Assembly (NCBI RefSeq): GCF_964340395.1
Contig: NC_135551.1
Location: forward strand, 14,651,003 to 14,715,002
DNA: 64,000 nucleotides
Direction: 5' to 3'
Source: Glandiceps talaboti
Taxonomy: Eukaryota > Hemichordata > Enteropneusta > Spengelidae
The translations under genes and the position numbers were made by a program. The notes under the pieces are model-generated. The model was not told where the DNA came from. It did no database searches and saw nothing but the letters and a program-made list of their open reading frames with translations. Positions 52,201 through 61,065 of this stretch are shown here, in pieces (the stretch's first letter is position 1; each line of letters starts with the position of its first letter).

Positions 52201-55200
52201 GAACCAGAACCAGAACCATACCAGTCATAATAATAGTCGGAGTCACTAGACTCGGTGTCGCCAAGAGCTTCTATTGCGGGTTCAAAGGTGAAATACTGAG
52301 ATGCACTTGCCGTGTAGAAATGTTCAAATACCACCACGAGTGTCTGTCCAAGACCACTATCGATGATAGTGGTACATCGAGTGATGTCATAGCTGTATTG
52401 AAACGTCAGAACTATATCCTCATTCAGACCGATGTAAGAGTCGTCAACACACTGTCCACTAAAACCTGTCAAGATAGCAAGATTTGGAAGCAATTTGGAA
52501 GCATAAACGAAAACACATGATCTGACGATTGAACAGTTTCCTATATTTTTGCATGACTGTGTGCAAATCAAAAACATAATTATGTACATTTATATAAACA
52601 TAAAACATAATTATGCACAAATGATCTATAATTAACATATTCATAAACTTTTAGAAGGAATAAACTTTTACTGATACAACAGTATGGTCTACCTCTACCC
52701 ACCATATTTGATACAAAGTTTCTGAACAAAAGATGCGAGTCTTATGGCAGTTACTTTTAGTTCTTCGCAATCAGCTGGCAGATCAAGCAACTACACTCGA
52801 ATCACTCTCACATCTCATGTACCGACTCAACTTCTCTAGTTCCAGGTATAATCTTTATTATTGTCCTTATAGTCTTAATTTTCATAACGCATGTGTATGG
52901 CTAAATAATTAATGCAAACCATATTAAAGTCTGCAGGAGGTGTTACCATGCCCTTAAGACTACTCTTAAAACATTGATAAATGATCACTATCAATCCTAG
53001 TTATATATGAAATGCAGACTGTTGTCTCATGACATGTTCTCGAGTATGCTTGGAATCTTGTGGTCTGAATCCGATATCCTTGAGAGAGTCTGTTGACCCT
53101 TCAGTCAAAATTGGACATGCGATGTACTTAAAATATTGAATTTACTAAAATTATGAATATGTCATCTGTGACAGTACCATTGCATAGAAGCTTAGATCCA
53201 ATATTGACCTTTGGTACGCTATGTAAAAAACATTTGAAACATTTGATTCTAGACATCAATGTGGAATTAACCGAAACTGTTAGCATTTAAGTGGCCATAT
53301 GGTACGTGACTAACGACGTCCAAGTGAAATCCTAATCTATCCAGAGATGACATGATTCGTTTTTTGACGTAATTTCAAACATGAATATGTTTTTAAGCAA
53401 TCGACATTTAGAAATACATATAATTTCGAAGTTGGTTTTTGGATGTTGATACTGGTTTTTGAACATCGAAAATCAAATCACGAGCTGTTTAGGGGGCACT
53501 TTTTATCGCTACATCATTGTAATATCTGTGTCACTAGGCTCGAACCAAAAAGACATCACAGGGAAGCGAACCGGACAATGTCTTCGTTAATATCCCGTCG
53601 ATCATATGACATGACATGGCACAACAAATTGATAGAAAACTGCCCACTTTGAGTACGAGATGATCACACCTCGTGTATAATAAAATATTTCAGAATACTG
53701 GTTTAATAATATTTTTCATAAGTATTCCGTCTTGTAAAAGTTCTATGCTTGTGAAATGGCGTTCTTCTGCCACATGACCTGTCTGATTTTAAACCGATAC
53801 GTGTTCGAGTTAGGATAAAAACCGAATACTAATTAGATGGCTAATGACTTAGATTCAACCAATGGGTGAACGTATTATAATAGACTTTACACTCAAGGTA
53901 GGCGTAACTCGTTTGAATGACGTGTACAAATAAAAACATCAGCTTATCACGAATCATTAAATGAAAGTCACTCCTCAAATTTGAGCGAAAACTGAGCTGA
54001 GACGCATGCATGGGGAAAGAATGTATAACCATGATGACGCTAAGCTTATTAGATCTTATTAATTTGATCTTTCGCTACACTGTGTCAAGTCTATTACCAT
54101 ATGTGTTCCAAGCTCGCCCGTGTAGTACTAACAGGGGTCGATCGCACGGAAGTCCAGCGACACGCCAATTGGCAACCTTGTGTTCGTTAATATAGTTTAA
54201 CACAAACGTAACGTTAGGTCCATTCAGCCAAAATGTGCTGGAAAAAGTTTTTTGTGCTCATTAGGTATGAGAAAAGGTATTCTTTTCTAGGTTGGAATAT
54301 TTTTTGAAAGACATGTCCAAGTTCAGGGGTAGAGTTTGCTTAATTTTTGCTCAGAATATTCGTTGCATTCTCAAAATTATGCTTACAATTGTTATTATTT
54401 CATTTTTAGAATAATCAATTGTTTTGATCAGGTCTTAGCTATTTCATCATACGAACTGCCGTCTCAACTCAAGCATTACATAGATCAAGGGTCTCGAACT
54501 CCGTAAGTTTTTGGGTGTGTGGAATGTCAAGAGTTTGGGTTTATTACCGTTTGGATTTGGAAGTCTCAGCAGAGTCACCTGATTTTATTTTACACAGAGT
54601 TGCACAACCAGCCCCTCACCATCCCCGTTTAGGTCACAACACAAATATATTTAAACTAATACACGCAACACCGTCGGAATGACATCACAATAAATAACGC
54701 CGACGATAACGCCTAAAAACAATTCTTGTCTAATGCTCAAAACAAATGTCACTGTACAGTATGAGTGGATGGATGGATGGATGGAGGGATGGATGGTGTC
54801 AGTTAGTCATGCAATATGCGCCAGAAACGAGGTCCCGCTCCGAATATTGATTACAAATTCACAATTTATTTGTACATTTAGGACGTCCACCATGTTATGT
54901 TATGTTATGTTATGTTCATATTCCGACGGTATCTGCTTTCCTTTGATCTTAGCTCTGATATCATTTTTAGTAAACAAACTGCAAAACCCCAAGAAACTGT
55001 ATATAGTACGAGTAAAAGGTGCCCCCTAACTTTCAAGTAAAACTTTGAAACGTGAAACGTTGTTTGTGGTTTGATTTTTATTGCATTTCAAAAAACTAAT
55101 GTTCGAATTTCGATATCAGCACCCTAAACACTAAGTTCCAAAATCACATGTAATTTTAAATGTTGATTTCTTAAACACATACTTATGGTTTGAAAATACG

Positions 55201-58200
55201 TCAAAAAAACGAATAACATCATCTCTGGATAGATTAGGATTTCACTTGGACGTCGTTAGTCACGTACCATATGGATGAGAAATGAGTTCATGTTTGGGGA
55301 TTTTAGTAAGGTTTTGTATTTGTAATTATGCCAAATTAATAAGATCATAATTGCACTTCATTATTCATAGATTCTAAGCGGTTATATGGATATTAATTGG
55401 GTTTTATCCTATATTCACCTACTTAGGGAGTCGGTATGGACCAAGATAGACTATGACTATGTATATAACTGAAAACTTGTAAAAAAAATGTATCTGGACG
55501 TATGTGAGGGAAGTGATTTGTAATCAAAATGGGTAGACACAACGAATCATGACGTCACAACCAGTCTGTACATGCGTCTGTCGCGTACCCATGGTTTTCG
55601 GTTCCACGATGCATTGCATGATGAGACGACGTCTCACATGCTGTTACTGTTTTGTATTTAGTATAGCTGAAATGACAGTTTAATTGTAAAGATTTTGAGT
55701 GATATGATAAGGACTACACACCATCAATGACAATGGAGAATTTCACTCAATCGACTGGTAAATCCGGGGTACGATCAGGTAACAACCGTCCCCCAAATAA
55801 TAAAGGTAGCGCGTACAACCCCACAGCCCCACCACCACTTGCACGTTTAAAATACAAGGCGTTGTATATGGCCCCTAGAAGGACAACAGGTCTATTTTTT
55901 TTCAAATGTCACCATACACAAATGGTTGAATTAATTTTGCTTACATGTGATAGAAGTGATTATTACATTTTGTTTACAAATCACCTGTACGTACAATAAT
56001 AAACATTTTTTAGTTAGTTATGCAAATTATTGAGTAACAAACACAGACTTAGGGGCAACATCAAAAGTTCAATATAATATATCTAACTTAATTGCTTAAG
56101 TTAGGTCCCAGACCCCCCCACCCCCCCATCTAACTTAACTGACCTAAAATTGAAAATCGTTTCAGACTCCTACTGTATACTTCAACTTTCAAACAACGTA
56201 CCAATATAATACTGAATTATAAATAAAATAGAAAACCATTTTAACTCAGAAAAATACTTTTATTGAAAGCCAACAGAACACAACAACACTGAATTTACAC
56301 GTCAAGTCACATTGATTACTAATACTGGTATGTCTGGTTTCAATTTCTTTTTTGAAATGGGAGACATTTCGTGACTGGGTGTAGGCTCATTCTTTTTTGA
56401 AATGGGAGACATTCCGTGACTGGGTGTAGGCTCATCAGCAACACTTTGATCGGATGATTTTTGTTTACCTGAAAAATACAGGGCCGGATCGCCTTTGTTA
56501 ACTAGTTCGACTAAATTGATTGTACAGATAGATTTGATTCATACAACTTGACAAGATGTTTTGCAAACAGCAGGATACCACTTCCCATTTAAGGCCATTC
56601 CAAAGATTAGATCGGATGAAGTAACCATTTTCACTGGAGTAAAGAACTATATGTAGTAACATTGCAATTCAAACTGTAAAACATTTAACTGTCTCTGCAA
56701 AAACATAGTTTCAACTAGAAATTGTATTTACCAGCTCTCATGCTTTTTAGCCTTCAAGTTGTTTCTGTCGAGTCGTATATTCGTATATATTCGCACGTTT
56801 CCGTTGATTTTGACTGTGACCTCGCATCACGACAGTGATGAACACGTTGACGCGGCGGCCACGGCTTTCACATGCATGTTCCAACTATCATCTACAAACA
56901 TCTATAGATCTGTTTGAAATTGCTAAACTATTGCTGAGTAATTATTTCAGGCGATCGAACTTTTGATTTTCACGAAGGATTTAATCAACATCAGTCGAAC
57001 GATCAACTTGTTGCGAGTATAGAAATAAACATTCGCAATACCACGCTATCTGCGACAATTTAGTCCAAGTTGAGAGGTCACATCAAACATGACATCTCAT
57101 CGGTAATTTCCGGATTTACATTCGTATTAGTTTCACGTTATAACTTATGGCCTAACTTAGAACCTTCGCGTAGGTGGATTTTTGGCAACGTCCTCTCCAC
57201 ATAGTCTATTGAAATCAATTATCGTGAAGGTCCTTTAAAATTTACCACTACGATTGAACGATCGGCTCTGATCACGTACCCACTGTGACTTCGTTAACTT
57301 TCAAACATATGTTTTAACGTATTTCAAAATAGATTGTTTCGACTCGACCTCCGAGTCCTGGGACATGAACTCGGCTAATGACCGTCGGTCATTTTTGTAT
57401 TTGGGATGCCACAACTTCGTTGCGCTTTCCTGTACACTGGCCCGGGATTTGCCCTGTTGTTTTTGATATTTAACTCCCAAATCTTGTTTGTTAGTTTCTG
57501 AAAGTCGTTCGAAGGGCATTCATAAATTGTGTGAGGAGAAAATATATGGACCAGAAAATTGTACGAACCCTTTGTGTCTCGACGACGCCAACTGATGAAA
57601 TGTGCGTACGCACACTCTGGATACCCACCTCGTTCCCAAATACCTAGTTTGCAGCAAATTTGAAAGCTGAACCGCGTACCGCTGATAAATCGGACCGACT
57701 GTACGCAGTGTTTTAGGTAAAAGCAGCCTTGAAATCGTACTAAATTTGCCAAGTATGGCGTTAAATCGTTTTTGACGGTTGAGAAATTATTTTGGCCAAC
57801 CCCCCCCCCCCCACCCCCAAACTAAAGCAATTAAGTTTTTTTGTAAACATCGATCTTTTGACGTCGCCCCTTAGTCCAAAGTTATTTGACATTTATTTCA
57901 ACTTTACATACAGACACACATTTAGTCAGCTTTCAAATGTCACTTTTACTTACGTTTTCCGAGACCCGATTTCGCATCTCTCAAATTCTCGTCCTGGAAA
58001 ATGGAAAACGTTAATAGATTTGGATGCGCTGTTATGGACATTAAAAACCATATTTTCTTCACTATTGCAACTGTGTTGCCTAGCTGTTCTATTTTCTAAT
58101 ATACACAAGTTTCGTTATAACTCATTAACATATTCACGAACATGTATCATACAATGATAAAGAATTCCGTCTTATTTTTACCCATGATACACCCTTCCGT

Positions 58201-58980
58201 TATCTGAACAGTTTTAATATTATAGGTATACATATGGATCGGATTTGGCTAGCGCTGTATGGATTATGGCATCGATCAATTACTTAAGACGGAAAATGGA
58301 CCCATGTTTCGTAACAAAATTACTCACGACTTGTGAAAGACACGATATCCCAGTTTGCCTATTGTACCTCCCTCCCCTCCCTAACCTGGACTATTTCTCT
58401 ATCTACTACCCGTTTAATGTTACTGTTCACTATCTCTGTTTGATAAAACCTTACAGAAACCAATAAATAAAGTGTACATTGTACAGTTTAAGATAGCAAG
58501 ATTGTAATTTCTTGCTACATTTTGTGTAAATGAAATAAAGCATTTAAACGTAATGCAGCTAGTCACAGCCACACGGATGCCAATGTTTTGATGTTGTTAG
58601 AGTAAAGTTCTTTTCGAGTCAAAAGAGCAAACTTTGAGTAGTGATTTTGATATGGATTGAGGTACCAAGAAACAAAGCATGTTCTTCAAAAATATGCCAC
58701 TATTCTAATTTACAATAAATGATAATACATTGTTACAGTTGATTTATATAAAACACAGTTCAATGAATGTTCACGCTTGGAACGAAAGAGGTTTCTCTTG
58801 ATAAACAGAAAAAAAATGTTGAAAAGACACAATCAGTCTGAAATTTTCTTTCCACTGACGATGAAATAAAATCAAACCCGAACCTACCTTTACGTTATAC
58901 GCAGTGATTATACAAATGCAACCAAAAAGCCAAGCGACGAGAAGGGTTTTCGTCACCAAACCATTTTCGCTAGTACCCAT
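32054..58980 (-). CDS. Gene A: predicted secreted protein with 13 CUB-type domains and one LDLa, 1671 aa, 18 exons
   Basis: Exons: 58980-58888, 57993-57954, 52465-52028, 50805-50452, 48740-48417, 46889-46551, 45805-45455, 44574-44236, 43141-42803, 41729-41376, 40112-39762, 38507-38157, 37526-37176, 36524-36174, 34558-34226, 33120-33055, 32700-32542, 32136-32054. All GT-AG; 5016 nt close in frame. Signal peptide about 1-27, then one CUB domain per phase 1-1 exon (residues about 45-1569), helix-like linker (1570-1591), LDLa (1592-1644) and tail. Most CUB domains carry SPNYP, an ECCCD(Y/F/H)L triple-Cys strand, TFTSD and GFxxRVW. The first domain is diverged and carries a Ser-Gly/acidic insertion. 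There is no transmembrane segment, so it is predicted to be extracellular; CUB arrays commonly mediate protein binding in matrix or secretory contexts. No enzyme domain is present. It is paralogous to gene B at both ends and not in the middle. The domain count may vary by exon skipping. Confidence 0.84.
32542..32700 (-). CDS. Gene A exon 17: LDL-receptor class A domain
   Basis: A 159-nt phase 1-1 exon. Six Cys: VCQDHG, IQC, PNMC, MICNG, RQDC and ELCDEE. The acidic box is GDEDSELC. Nearly identical to gene B exon 11. Confidence 0.9.
33055..33120 (-). CDS. Gene A exon 16: conserved linker
   Basis: A 66-nt phase 1-1 exon encoding ATDEVTIDQALASALAQFGL then T. Same length, phase and QALAxxLAxFGL core as gene B exon 10. 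Confidence 0.8.
33183..33345 (-). repeat. End of a tandem-core element, reverse orientation (copy 4, partial)
   Basis: TTTTTACCTCCCGAAAGAGG at the left edge corresponds, inverted, to the 3' end of copy 2. It is followed by a (CTGT)/(CCTG) run at 33228-33330 equivalent to (GACA)n. No clear tandem core follows. Confidence 0.5.
33346..34225. other. Gene A intron 15 (part): no exon seen
   Basis: AT-rich. G-rich run at 34034-34058. Nothing else recognised. Confidence 0.5.
34226..34558 (-). CDS. Gene A exon 15: CUB domain 13
   Basis: A 333-nt phase 1-1 exon: TCGQDY, IIGSPNYPSDYTP, DLECCCDFVTIN, LSFTSDSTYQMSGF and LQVWAG. The only C-terminal CUB with TCGQD; more diverged than CUB 9-12. Confidence 0.88.
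34640..36170. other. Gene A intron 14
   Basis: No exon. 35230-36170 duplicates 38740-39760 (shared GGTGATGCAATG, AAAACGGTCCAGTTGCAGCT, ACTATGTGGTCAGTGTAA), so the CUB duplication unit includes this intron. A 17-bp perfect hairpin lies at 35142-35158 and 35188-35204. Confidence 0.55.
36174..36524 (-). CDS. Gene A exon 14: CUB domain 12
   Basis: A 351-nt phase 1-1 exon with TCDQRIVLSPGEE, TITSPNYPDNYDSYSD, FAVECCCDYLSING and VTFTSDSSVVETGFSLRV. It ends RVMLAG where its sisters have RVWRAG, so the usual Trp is lost. Confidence 0.9.
36624..36661. repeat. (CA)n microsatellite
   Basis: In the intron between CUB 11 and CUB 12. Matching CA tracts sit at the same place in the neighbouring duplicated introns (37625-37655, 38598-38610 short, 40208-40272). 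Confidence 0.93.
37176..37526 (-). CDS. Gene A exon 13: CUB domain 11
   Basis: A 351-nt phase 1-1 exon, nearly identical to CUB 10 and 12: VECCCDYLSINGDAIVCGET, FNLRVWRAG. The introns on either side are also nearly identical, marking a recent unit of about 1 kb. Confidence 0.9.
37625..37655. repeat. (CA)n microsatellite
   Basis: CA tract in the intron between CUB 10 and CUB 11, followed by a G-rich run (37792-37812). Confidence 0.93.
38157..38507 (-). CDS. Gene A exon 12: CUB domain 10
   Basis: A 351-nt phase 1-1 exon: TPDPTDTCDQRIV, VECCCDFLSINGNAVACGET, FNLRVWRAG. Member of the recent CUB 9-12 group. Confidence 0.9.
38600..39760. other. Gene A intron 11
   Basis: No exon. Duplicated from or to 35230-36170. 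It contains a (CAA)n run at 39178-39223. Confidence 0.55.
39762..40112 (-). CDS. Gene A exon 11: CUB domain 9
   Basis: A 351-nt phase 1-1 exon: TPGPMNTCDQRIVLSSGEE, VECCCDYLSINGNVIACGET, VIFKSDGSVSYKGFNLRV. Slightly more diverged than CUB 10-12. Confidence 0.9.
40208..40272. repeat. (CA)n microsatellite
   Basis: Interrupted near 40222 (AACACATGAGTA). In intron 10 of gene A. Confidence 0.93.
40711..41342. repeat. Long (ACAT)n/(ACGT)n satellite-like array, about 630 bp
   Basis: Tetranucleotide ACAT array with blocks of ACGT, GCAT, CA and scattered variants, in the intron between CUB 8 and CUB 9. Period four in all frames gives apparent open frames of over 200 codons on both strands (His-Thr-Tyr-Ile or Cys-Met-Tyr-Val repeats). 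These are artefacts. Confidence 0.97.
41376..41729 (-). CDS. Gene A exon 10: CUB domain 8
   Basis: A 354-nt phase 1-1 exon: TYICDQRIVLSLGEE, TSPNYPDDYDSYSD, VECCCDHLSINGKELDCDEI and a short insertion (TYDHMSSDE) before EAPSNDLRVTFTSD. Ends RVWVPG. Confidence 0.9.
41802..41868. repeat. (GTCT)n/(GTTT)n microsatellite
   Basis: In intron 9 of gene A. Possibly the remnant of a GACA-bearing element in reverse orientation. Confidence 0.93.
41870..42800. other. Gene A intron 9
   Basis: No exon. GT/GC-rich alternating purine-pyrimidine patch at 42257-42340. Confidence 0.5.
42803..43141 (-). CDS. Gene A exon 9: CUB domain 7
   Basis: A 339-nt phase 1-1 exon: TSTCDQQIVLSPGEEQTVTS, VECCCDHLSINGNAVVCGEV, SFSSDGSFTDSGFSMRVW. 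Confidence 0.9.
43170..44230. other. Gene A intron 8
   Basis: No exon. The 3' part (from about 44030) repeats 45255-45450 beside CUB 5; the segment at about 43560-43900 resembles 44780-45110. Confidence 0.55.
44236..44574 (-). CDS. Gene A exon 8: CUB domain 6
   Basis: A 339-nt phase 1-1 exon: TYNCDLRIVLSPGEE, VECCCDHLSINGNPVVCGEV, SFTSDGSFADTGFSMRVW. Sister of CUB 5; the flanking introns are duplicated with it in a unit of about 1.22 kb. Confidence 0.9.
45455..45805 (-). CDS. Gene A exon 7: CUB domain 5
   Basis: A 351-nt phase 1-1 exon: TPGPTDTCGQRIVLSPGEE, VECCCDHLSINGNPVVCGEV. Nearly identical to CUB 6 over the core, but its N-terminal TPGPTDTC resembles CUB 9-12, which suggests conversion or an intermediate origin. 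Confidence 0.9.
45870..45960. repeat. (GTCT)n microsatellite
   Basis: About 12 units, then degenerate TCTGT/TCCGT. In intron 6 of gene A. Confidence 0.9.
46193..46290. repeat. (CAA)n and (CAAAT)n microsatellites
   Basis: CAA tract at 46193-46232, then CAAAT/CACAT pentamers to about 46290. Confidence 0.9.
46551..46889 (-). CDS. Gene A exon 6: CUB domain 4
   Basis: A 339-nt phase 1-1 exon: DEPTDECILLGLGDETTITS, MECCCDHLSINGFAVECSTM, TFVSDGSVTSKGFSMRVW. The first CUB Cys sits in DECILL. The upstream half lacks an in-frame ATG, as expected for an internal exon. Confidence 0.88.
46920..48400. other. Gene A intron 5
   Basis: No exon seen. Contains tandem-core element copy 3. Confidence 0.55.
47420..48260 (+). 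repeat. Tandem-core interspersed element (copy 3)
   Basis: Opens with ATGAATGCCTTCTGTAAGGG (47442-47461), as copy 2 opens with CTGAATGCCTCCCGTAAGGG. It has diverged cores (near 47575, 47940, 48040), a hexameric (ACAGAC)n run at 48176-48226 and the closing CCTTCCCTTATGGAAGG. Confidence 0.6.
48417..48740 (-). CDS. Gene A exon 5: CUB domain 3
   Basis: A 324-nt phase 1-1 exon: MITSPNYPQTYDSDTE, NLECCCDHLIINGEFVTCSD, IIFTSDSSLTLGGFSMRVW. It lacks the first Cys pair of typical CUB domains (EYVVLAPW in place of C...; TTVVTV in place of TTCVAV), so one disulfide is cleanly missing. Confidence 0.87.
48850..50450. other. Gene A intron 4
   Basis: No exon recognised. A repeat similar to 1370-1500 lies at about 49920-50010. 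CGAC/CGAC-type short repeats at 50272-50290. Confidence 0.5.
50452..50805 (-). CDS. Gene A exon 4: CUB domain 2
   Basis: A 354-nt phase 1-1 exon: ISCGVDVPDLL, ILESPHYPQYYEASLHCSTR, DLECYCCDSFTIEN, YTCDTLP, FRFQSDGGLGGKGYRLLV. The strand motif is ECYCCD, not ECCCD. A Gly/Ser-rich loop (PTSGSGVG) is present. Confidence 0.88.
50937..51330. repeat. Degenerate GAATTGAAT-type simple repeat
   Basis: Variants of GAATTG, GAATGG and AAGTGAAGTG over about 300 bases in intron 3 of gene A, with no fixed unit. Confidence 0.55.
52028..52465 (-). CDS. Gene A exon 3: diverged CUB-like domain with Ser-Gly/acidic insertion
   Basis: A 438-nt phase 1-1 exon. CUB-like landmarks: QCVDDSYIGLNEDIVLTF, a second Cys in DITRCTTII, VVVFEHFY, TLVFKTDSLAIHYV and the terminal LRV. 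Where other CUBs have ECCCD there is a long insertion: TESSDSDYYYDWYGSGSGSG then SGYSSGDGSGDGDGD. Repeated SG next to acidic residues is the classic context for glycosaminoglycan attachment, and the Tyr beside Asp could be sulfated (both inferences). The acceptor is TTGACAG at 52466; the nearby TTTTAG would break the reading phase. Confidence 0.75.
53290..55285. mobile_element. Possible transposon with inverted ends, in gene A intron 2
   Basis: A segment of about 90 bp at 53295-53390 (CCATATGGTACGTGACTAAC, then GACGTCCAAGTGAAATCCTA) recurs inverted at 55188-55280 with only a few mismatches. About 2 kb lies between the outer ends. No transposase is seen inside. It could be a non-autonomous element or two opposed repeat copies. 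Confidence 0.4.
54764..54797. repeat. (GGAT)n microsatellite
   Basis: Short TGGA/GGAT run. A TTATG pentamer run follows at 54893-54917. Confidence 0.9.
56258..56263 (-). terminator. AATAAA signal after the alternative terminal exon
   Basis: AATAAA on the minus strand, 38 bases past the TGA at 56302. It supports 56468-56302 as a true 3'-terminal exon. Confidence 0.5.
56302..56468 (-). CDS. Candidate alternative terminal exon in gene A intron 2: dibasic repeat peptide
   Basis: Acceptor TATTTTTCAG at 56469, then GT and 54 codons to TGA. It encodes two copies of a 15-residue unit, EPTPSHGMSPISKK-N and EPTPSHEMSPISKK-K, then LKPDIPVLVINVT. Phase 1 entry matches gene A exon 2 (phase 1 exit), giving Arg at the junction. 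Exons 1+2+this are 300 nt, a 99-aa secreted product. Near-identical repeats ending in Lys-Lys are the layout of neuropeptide precursors. The exon could instead belong to an unseen nested gene. No transcript evidence is available; the isoform is an inference. Confidence 0.5.
56480..57953. other. Gene A intron 2, 5' part
   Basis: A minus-strand ATG frame at 57519-57301 (72 aa, Lys/Gln-rich, MPFERLSETNKQDLGVKYQK start) has protein-like composition but no recognised domain and no donor in a phase that fits the 56468 exon. An overlapping frame at 57752-57375 is also unrecognised. Treated as unproven. Confidence 0.35.
57954..57993 (-). CDS. Gene A exon 2: short linker exon
   Basis: A 40-nt exon between TTTTCCAG and GTAAGT encoding DENLRDAKSGLGK plus one base. 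Aligned with gene B exon 2; phase 0 in, phase 1 out. Confidence 0.75.
57994..58887. other. Gene A intron 1
   Basis: AT-rich; no other exon or repeat recognised. Confidence 0.5.
58888..58980 (-). CDS. Gene A exon 1: signal peptide
   Basis: MGTSENGLVTKTLLVAWLFG then CICIITAYNVK and donor GTAGGT. Hydrophobic core with a likely cut after ITA (27). The start is fixed by homology with gene B exon 1. Confidence 0.85.
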
Positions 58981-59190
58981 ATTTCCCGCTCTAGTCTGAC
59001 CGATTGCACCTCAAGTCTATGTATGTATGGAAGCTGTGTTCAAATGTTCAACACCCAAATATAATTTAGGCAATTGTTGTCGAATACTAGATTATCAATT
59101 ATTGACTCAATTATTTCCTGCATTAAAATTCATCTTACATCGAGTAAGCGGTAATTTTCATTGAAATTAATTTAATTTGGTATTTGAGAA
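58981..59190 (-). promoter_or_regulatory. Gene A 5' flank, conserved with gene B
   Basis: Blocks shared with 26949-27180: GAGGTGCAATCG, AACACAGCTT, TTCGACAA.CAATTGCCTAAA, an ATAATTGATAATCTA-type block, and CCTGCA further up. No obvious TATA box. This is probably a duplicated promoter or 5' UTR. Confidence 0.45.
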
Positions 59191-60925
59191 CTGTTTAATT
59201 ATTTTTCCTTTAAACTCATAATCACTTGTGCAAATAACCTTGTTATTCATATTGCACGTAACGAGATGTTCTATTTACTAAAATCTGCCTAAATTTCCTA
59301 CTCCAGGCATTAATTTCCACTGTAGGTGGGAATTCAGTTCCGTTAAGAGGCCAGAGCCTATTATGAAACGACTGTGGCAATTATTGGTCAACAATAATGT
59401 CCATCGTTATAGCGGAAATATTGGCAATAGATTAAATTAATTATAAAATTTTGATTAGGTTCCATCGTCATTGAATACAATAAATTAATGTACATCTACT
59501 GTACATCATCACTAATTATTTTTGCATCAAAGCGGCAAGTTGTGATATGGATTAAAAACTCATGGAAGGTTTAACACGTTTGATCCTTTTTATAAGAAAA
59601 AACTAGTCTAGTGATATCCTTCACTCCAAATACGGTACATTTGTCAACCCACGACCCTACTTATACGCTATTGACATTATTAATAGTTGGGGTTTACTCA
59701 TTTGCATTAACAAACTTTGGTTCTTGATTGCGCCAGTTGACCAGACGGTGTTAGAGATGAATCGATACCACGTTGGTATCCAGAGTAGGAAAAGACAGTC
59801 AGACTGATATCCTCCTTTAGTGCACTTGTGTACTGTTACCAACGTAAGCATGATTTGAGAATGATACAAATAGCACATCCCCTCTGTAACATAATTGTTC
59901 AATTTTGAAACCTTGTACAGAAACCCTATTGCACTTAATTAACACACATTCGGCATTTTCATGGATTTCCTGCACAATCTCTTTGCCCTGACACTCTTTG
60001 TATTTGTTACGACAAAACCAGAGTTTCTAGAAATAAACAAATCAAGAAAATGTATGAAACCGATAGATAGAACGTGTGGCCATTTGGCATGTTAAGTTCT
60101 TGCTCTAGTTAGGATAACAATAGTGCAAACTACCAAAAAGTGACAGAAACGTCAGTGTCGTCACGATAGCAGTTTGCATAGATTAGGCCTAAAATACACG
60201 TTCAATGGACAGTCCTTGCAACAGACAATGTATCATTCCAAGTAACGTCTATATGAAATCCCAGTCTTGATTTCCAGTTGTCTTTGTAAATTATAACGCA
60301 AGCTGAATGCTTACATGTGCCATTGTCAACTTAACCATTGATCAATGATAGCCATCGTTTAAACGTCCGCATCATGATCAACTCCCTTAAATAATAATAA
60401 GAAATTTTACGTCTTTGAGAAACTTAAAATTTAGAAAATAAGGCATTCCAGTGTACAAATTAAAAAAAAAAACAGCTAAATAATGATTTTTATGCAAATA
60501 TACATTGCTTGGGCGAGGACAATAATTAGGGTCATCATGTGAGTAAAAAGCATGATGTTAAAATGTTAATTTGAAAGAAGGAAATTGGATTCGTTTGTTT
60601 TCTGTTATGCTTGCAATTTCTCTTAATTATAGATAAGGAGCTGTTTTATTGCTATATCAATACTAACACGCCCAAGTATTCAGAATTAGTGTTAGTTTTC
60701 CATATTTCTTGTTCTTTCATTTGACTTGGTGATGTTGCTGTACTTGTTGCATGAATTATGTATGGGTCGTGAATTTTTGATGGACGCAAACTAGAAATGC
60801 ATGCAATTGTGGAAATGTTTGTAGCCCATTGATTAGCTAACATACACATTGCCTAAGACAACCAACAGTTATATTGGTTGTCTTTGACTTTGCGTATCAA
60901 ACATCTTGAACTTTGACCACACACG
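59191..60925. other. Intergenic upstream of gene A
   Basis: No gene supported; AT-rich, with only short frames. Confidence 0.5.
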
Positions 60926-60928
60926 CGG

Positions 60929-61016
60929 AAACAAACAAACAAACAAACAAACAAACAAACACACACACACACACGTACGTACGTACACGTACGTACATAC
61001 ATACATACACACACAG
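60929..61016. repeat. (AAAC)n, (AC)n, (ACGT)n compound microsatellite
   Basis: AAAC units, then CA, then ACGT/ACAT units. Confidence 0.93.
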
Positions 61017-61065
61017 GCAAAACAGAGCTTAAGAAACTTAGTAAACAGAAATTCAGTCATTCAGA

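Noticed and set aside
57301-57752. Protein-like minus-strand ORFs as a nested gene ending at the 56468 exon
   Set aside because: No donor in either frame gives the phase 1 exit needed to join 56468, and no domain is recognisable. Gene A exon 2 fits the phase better.
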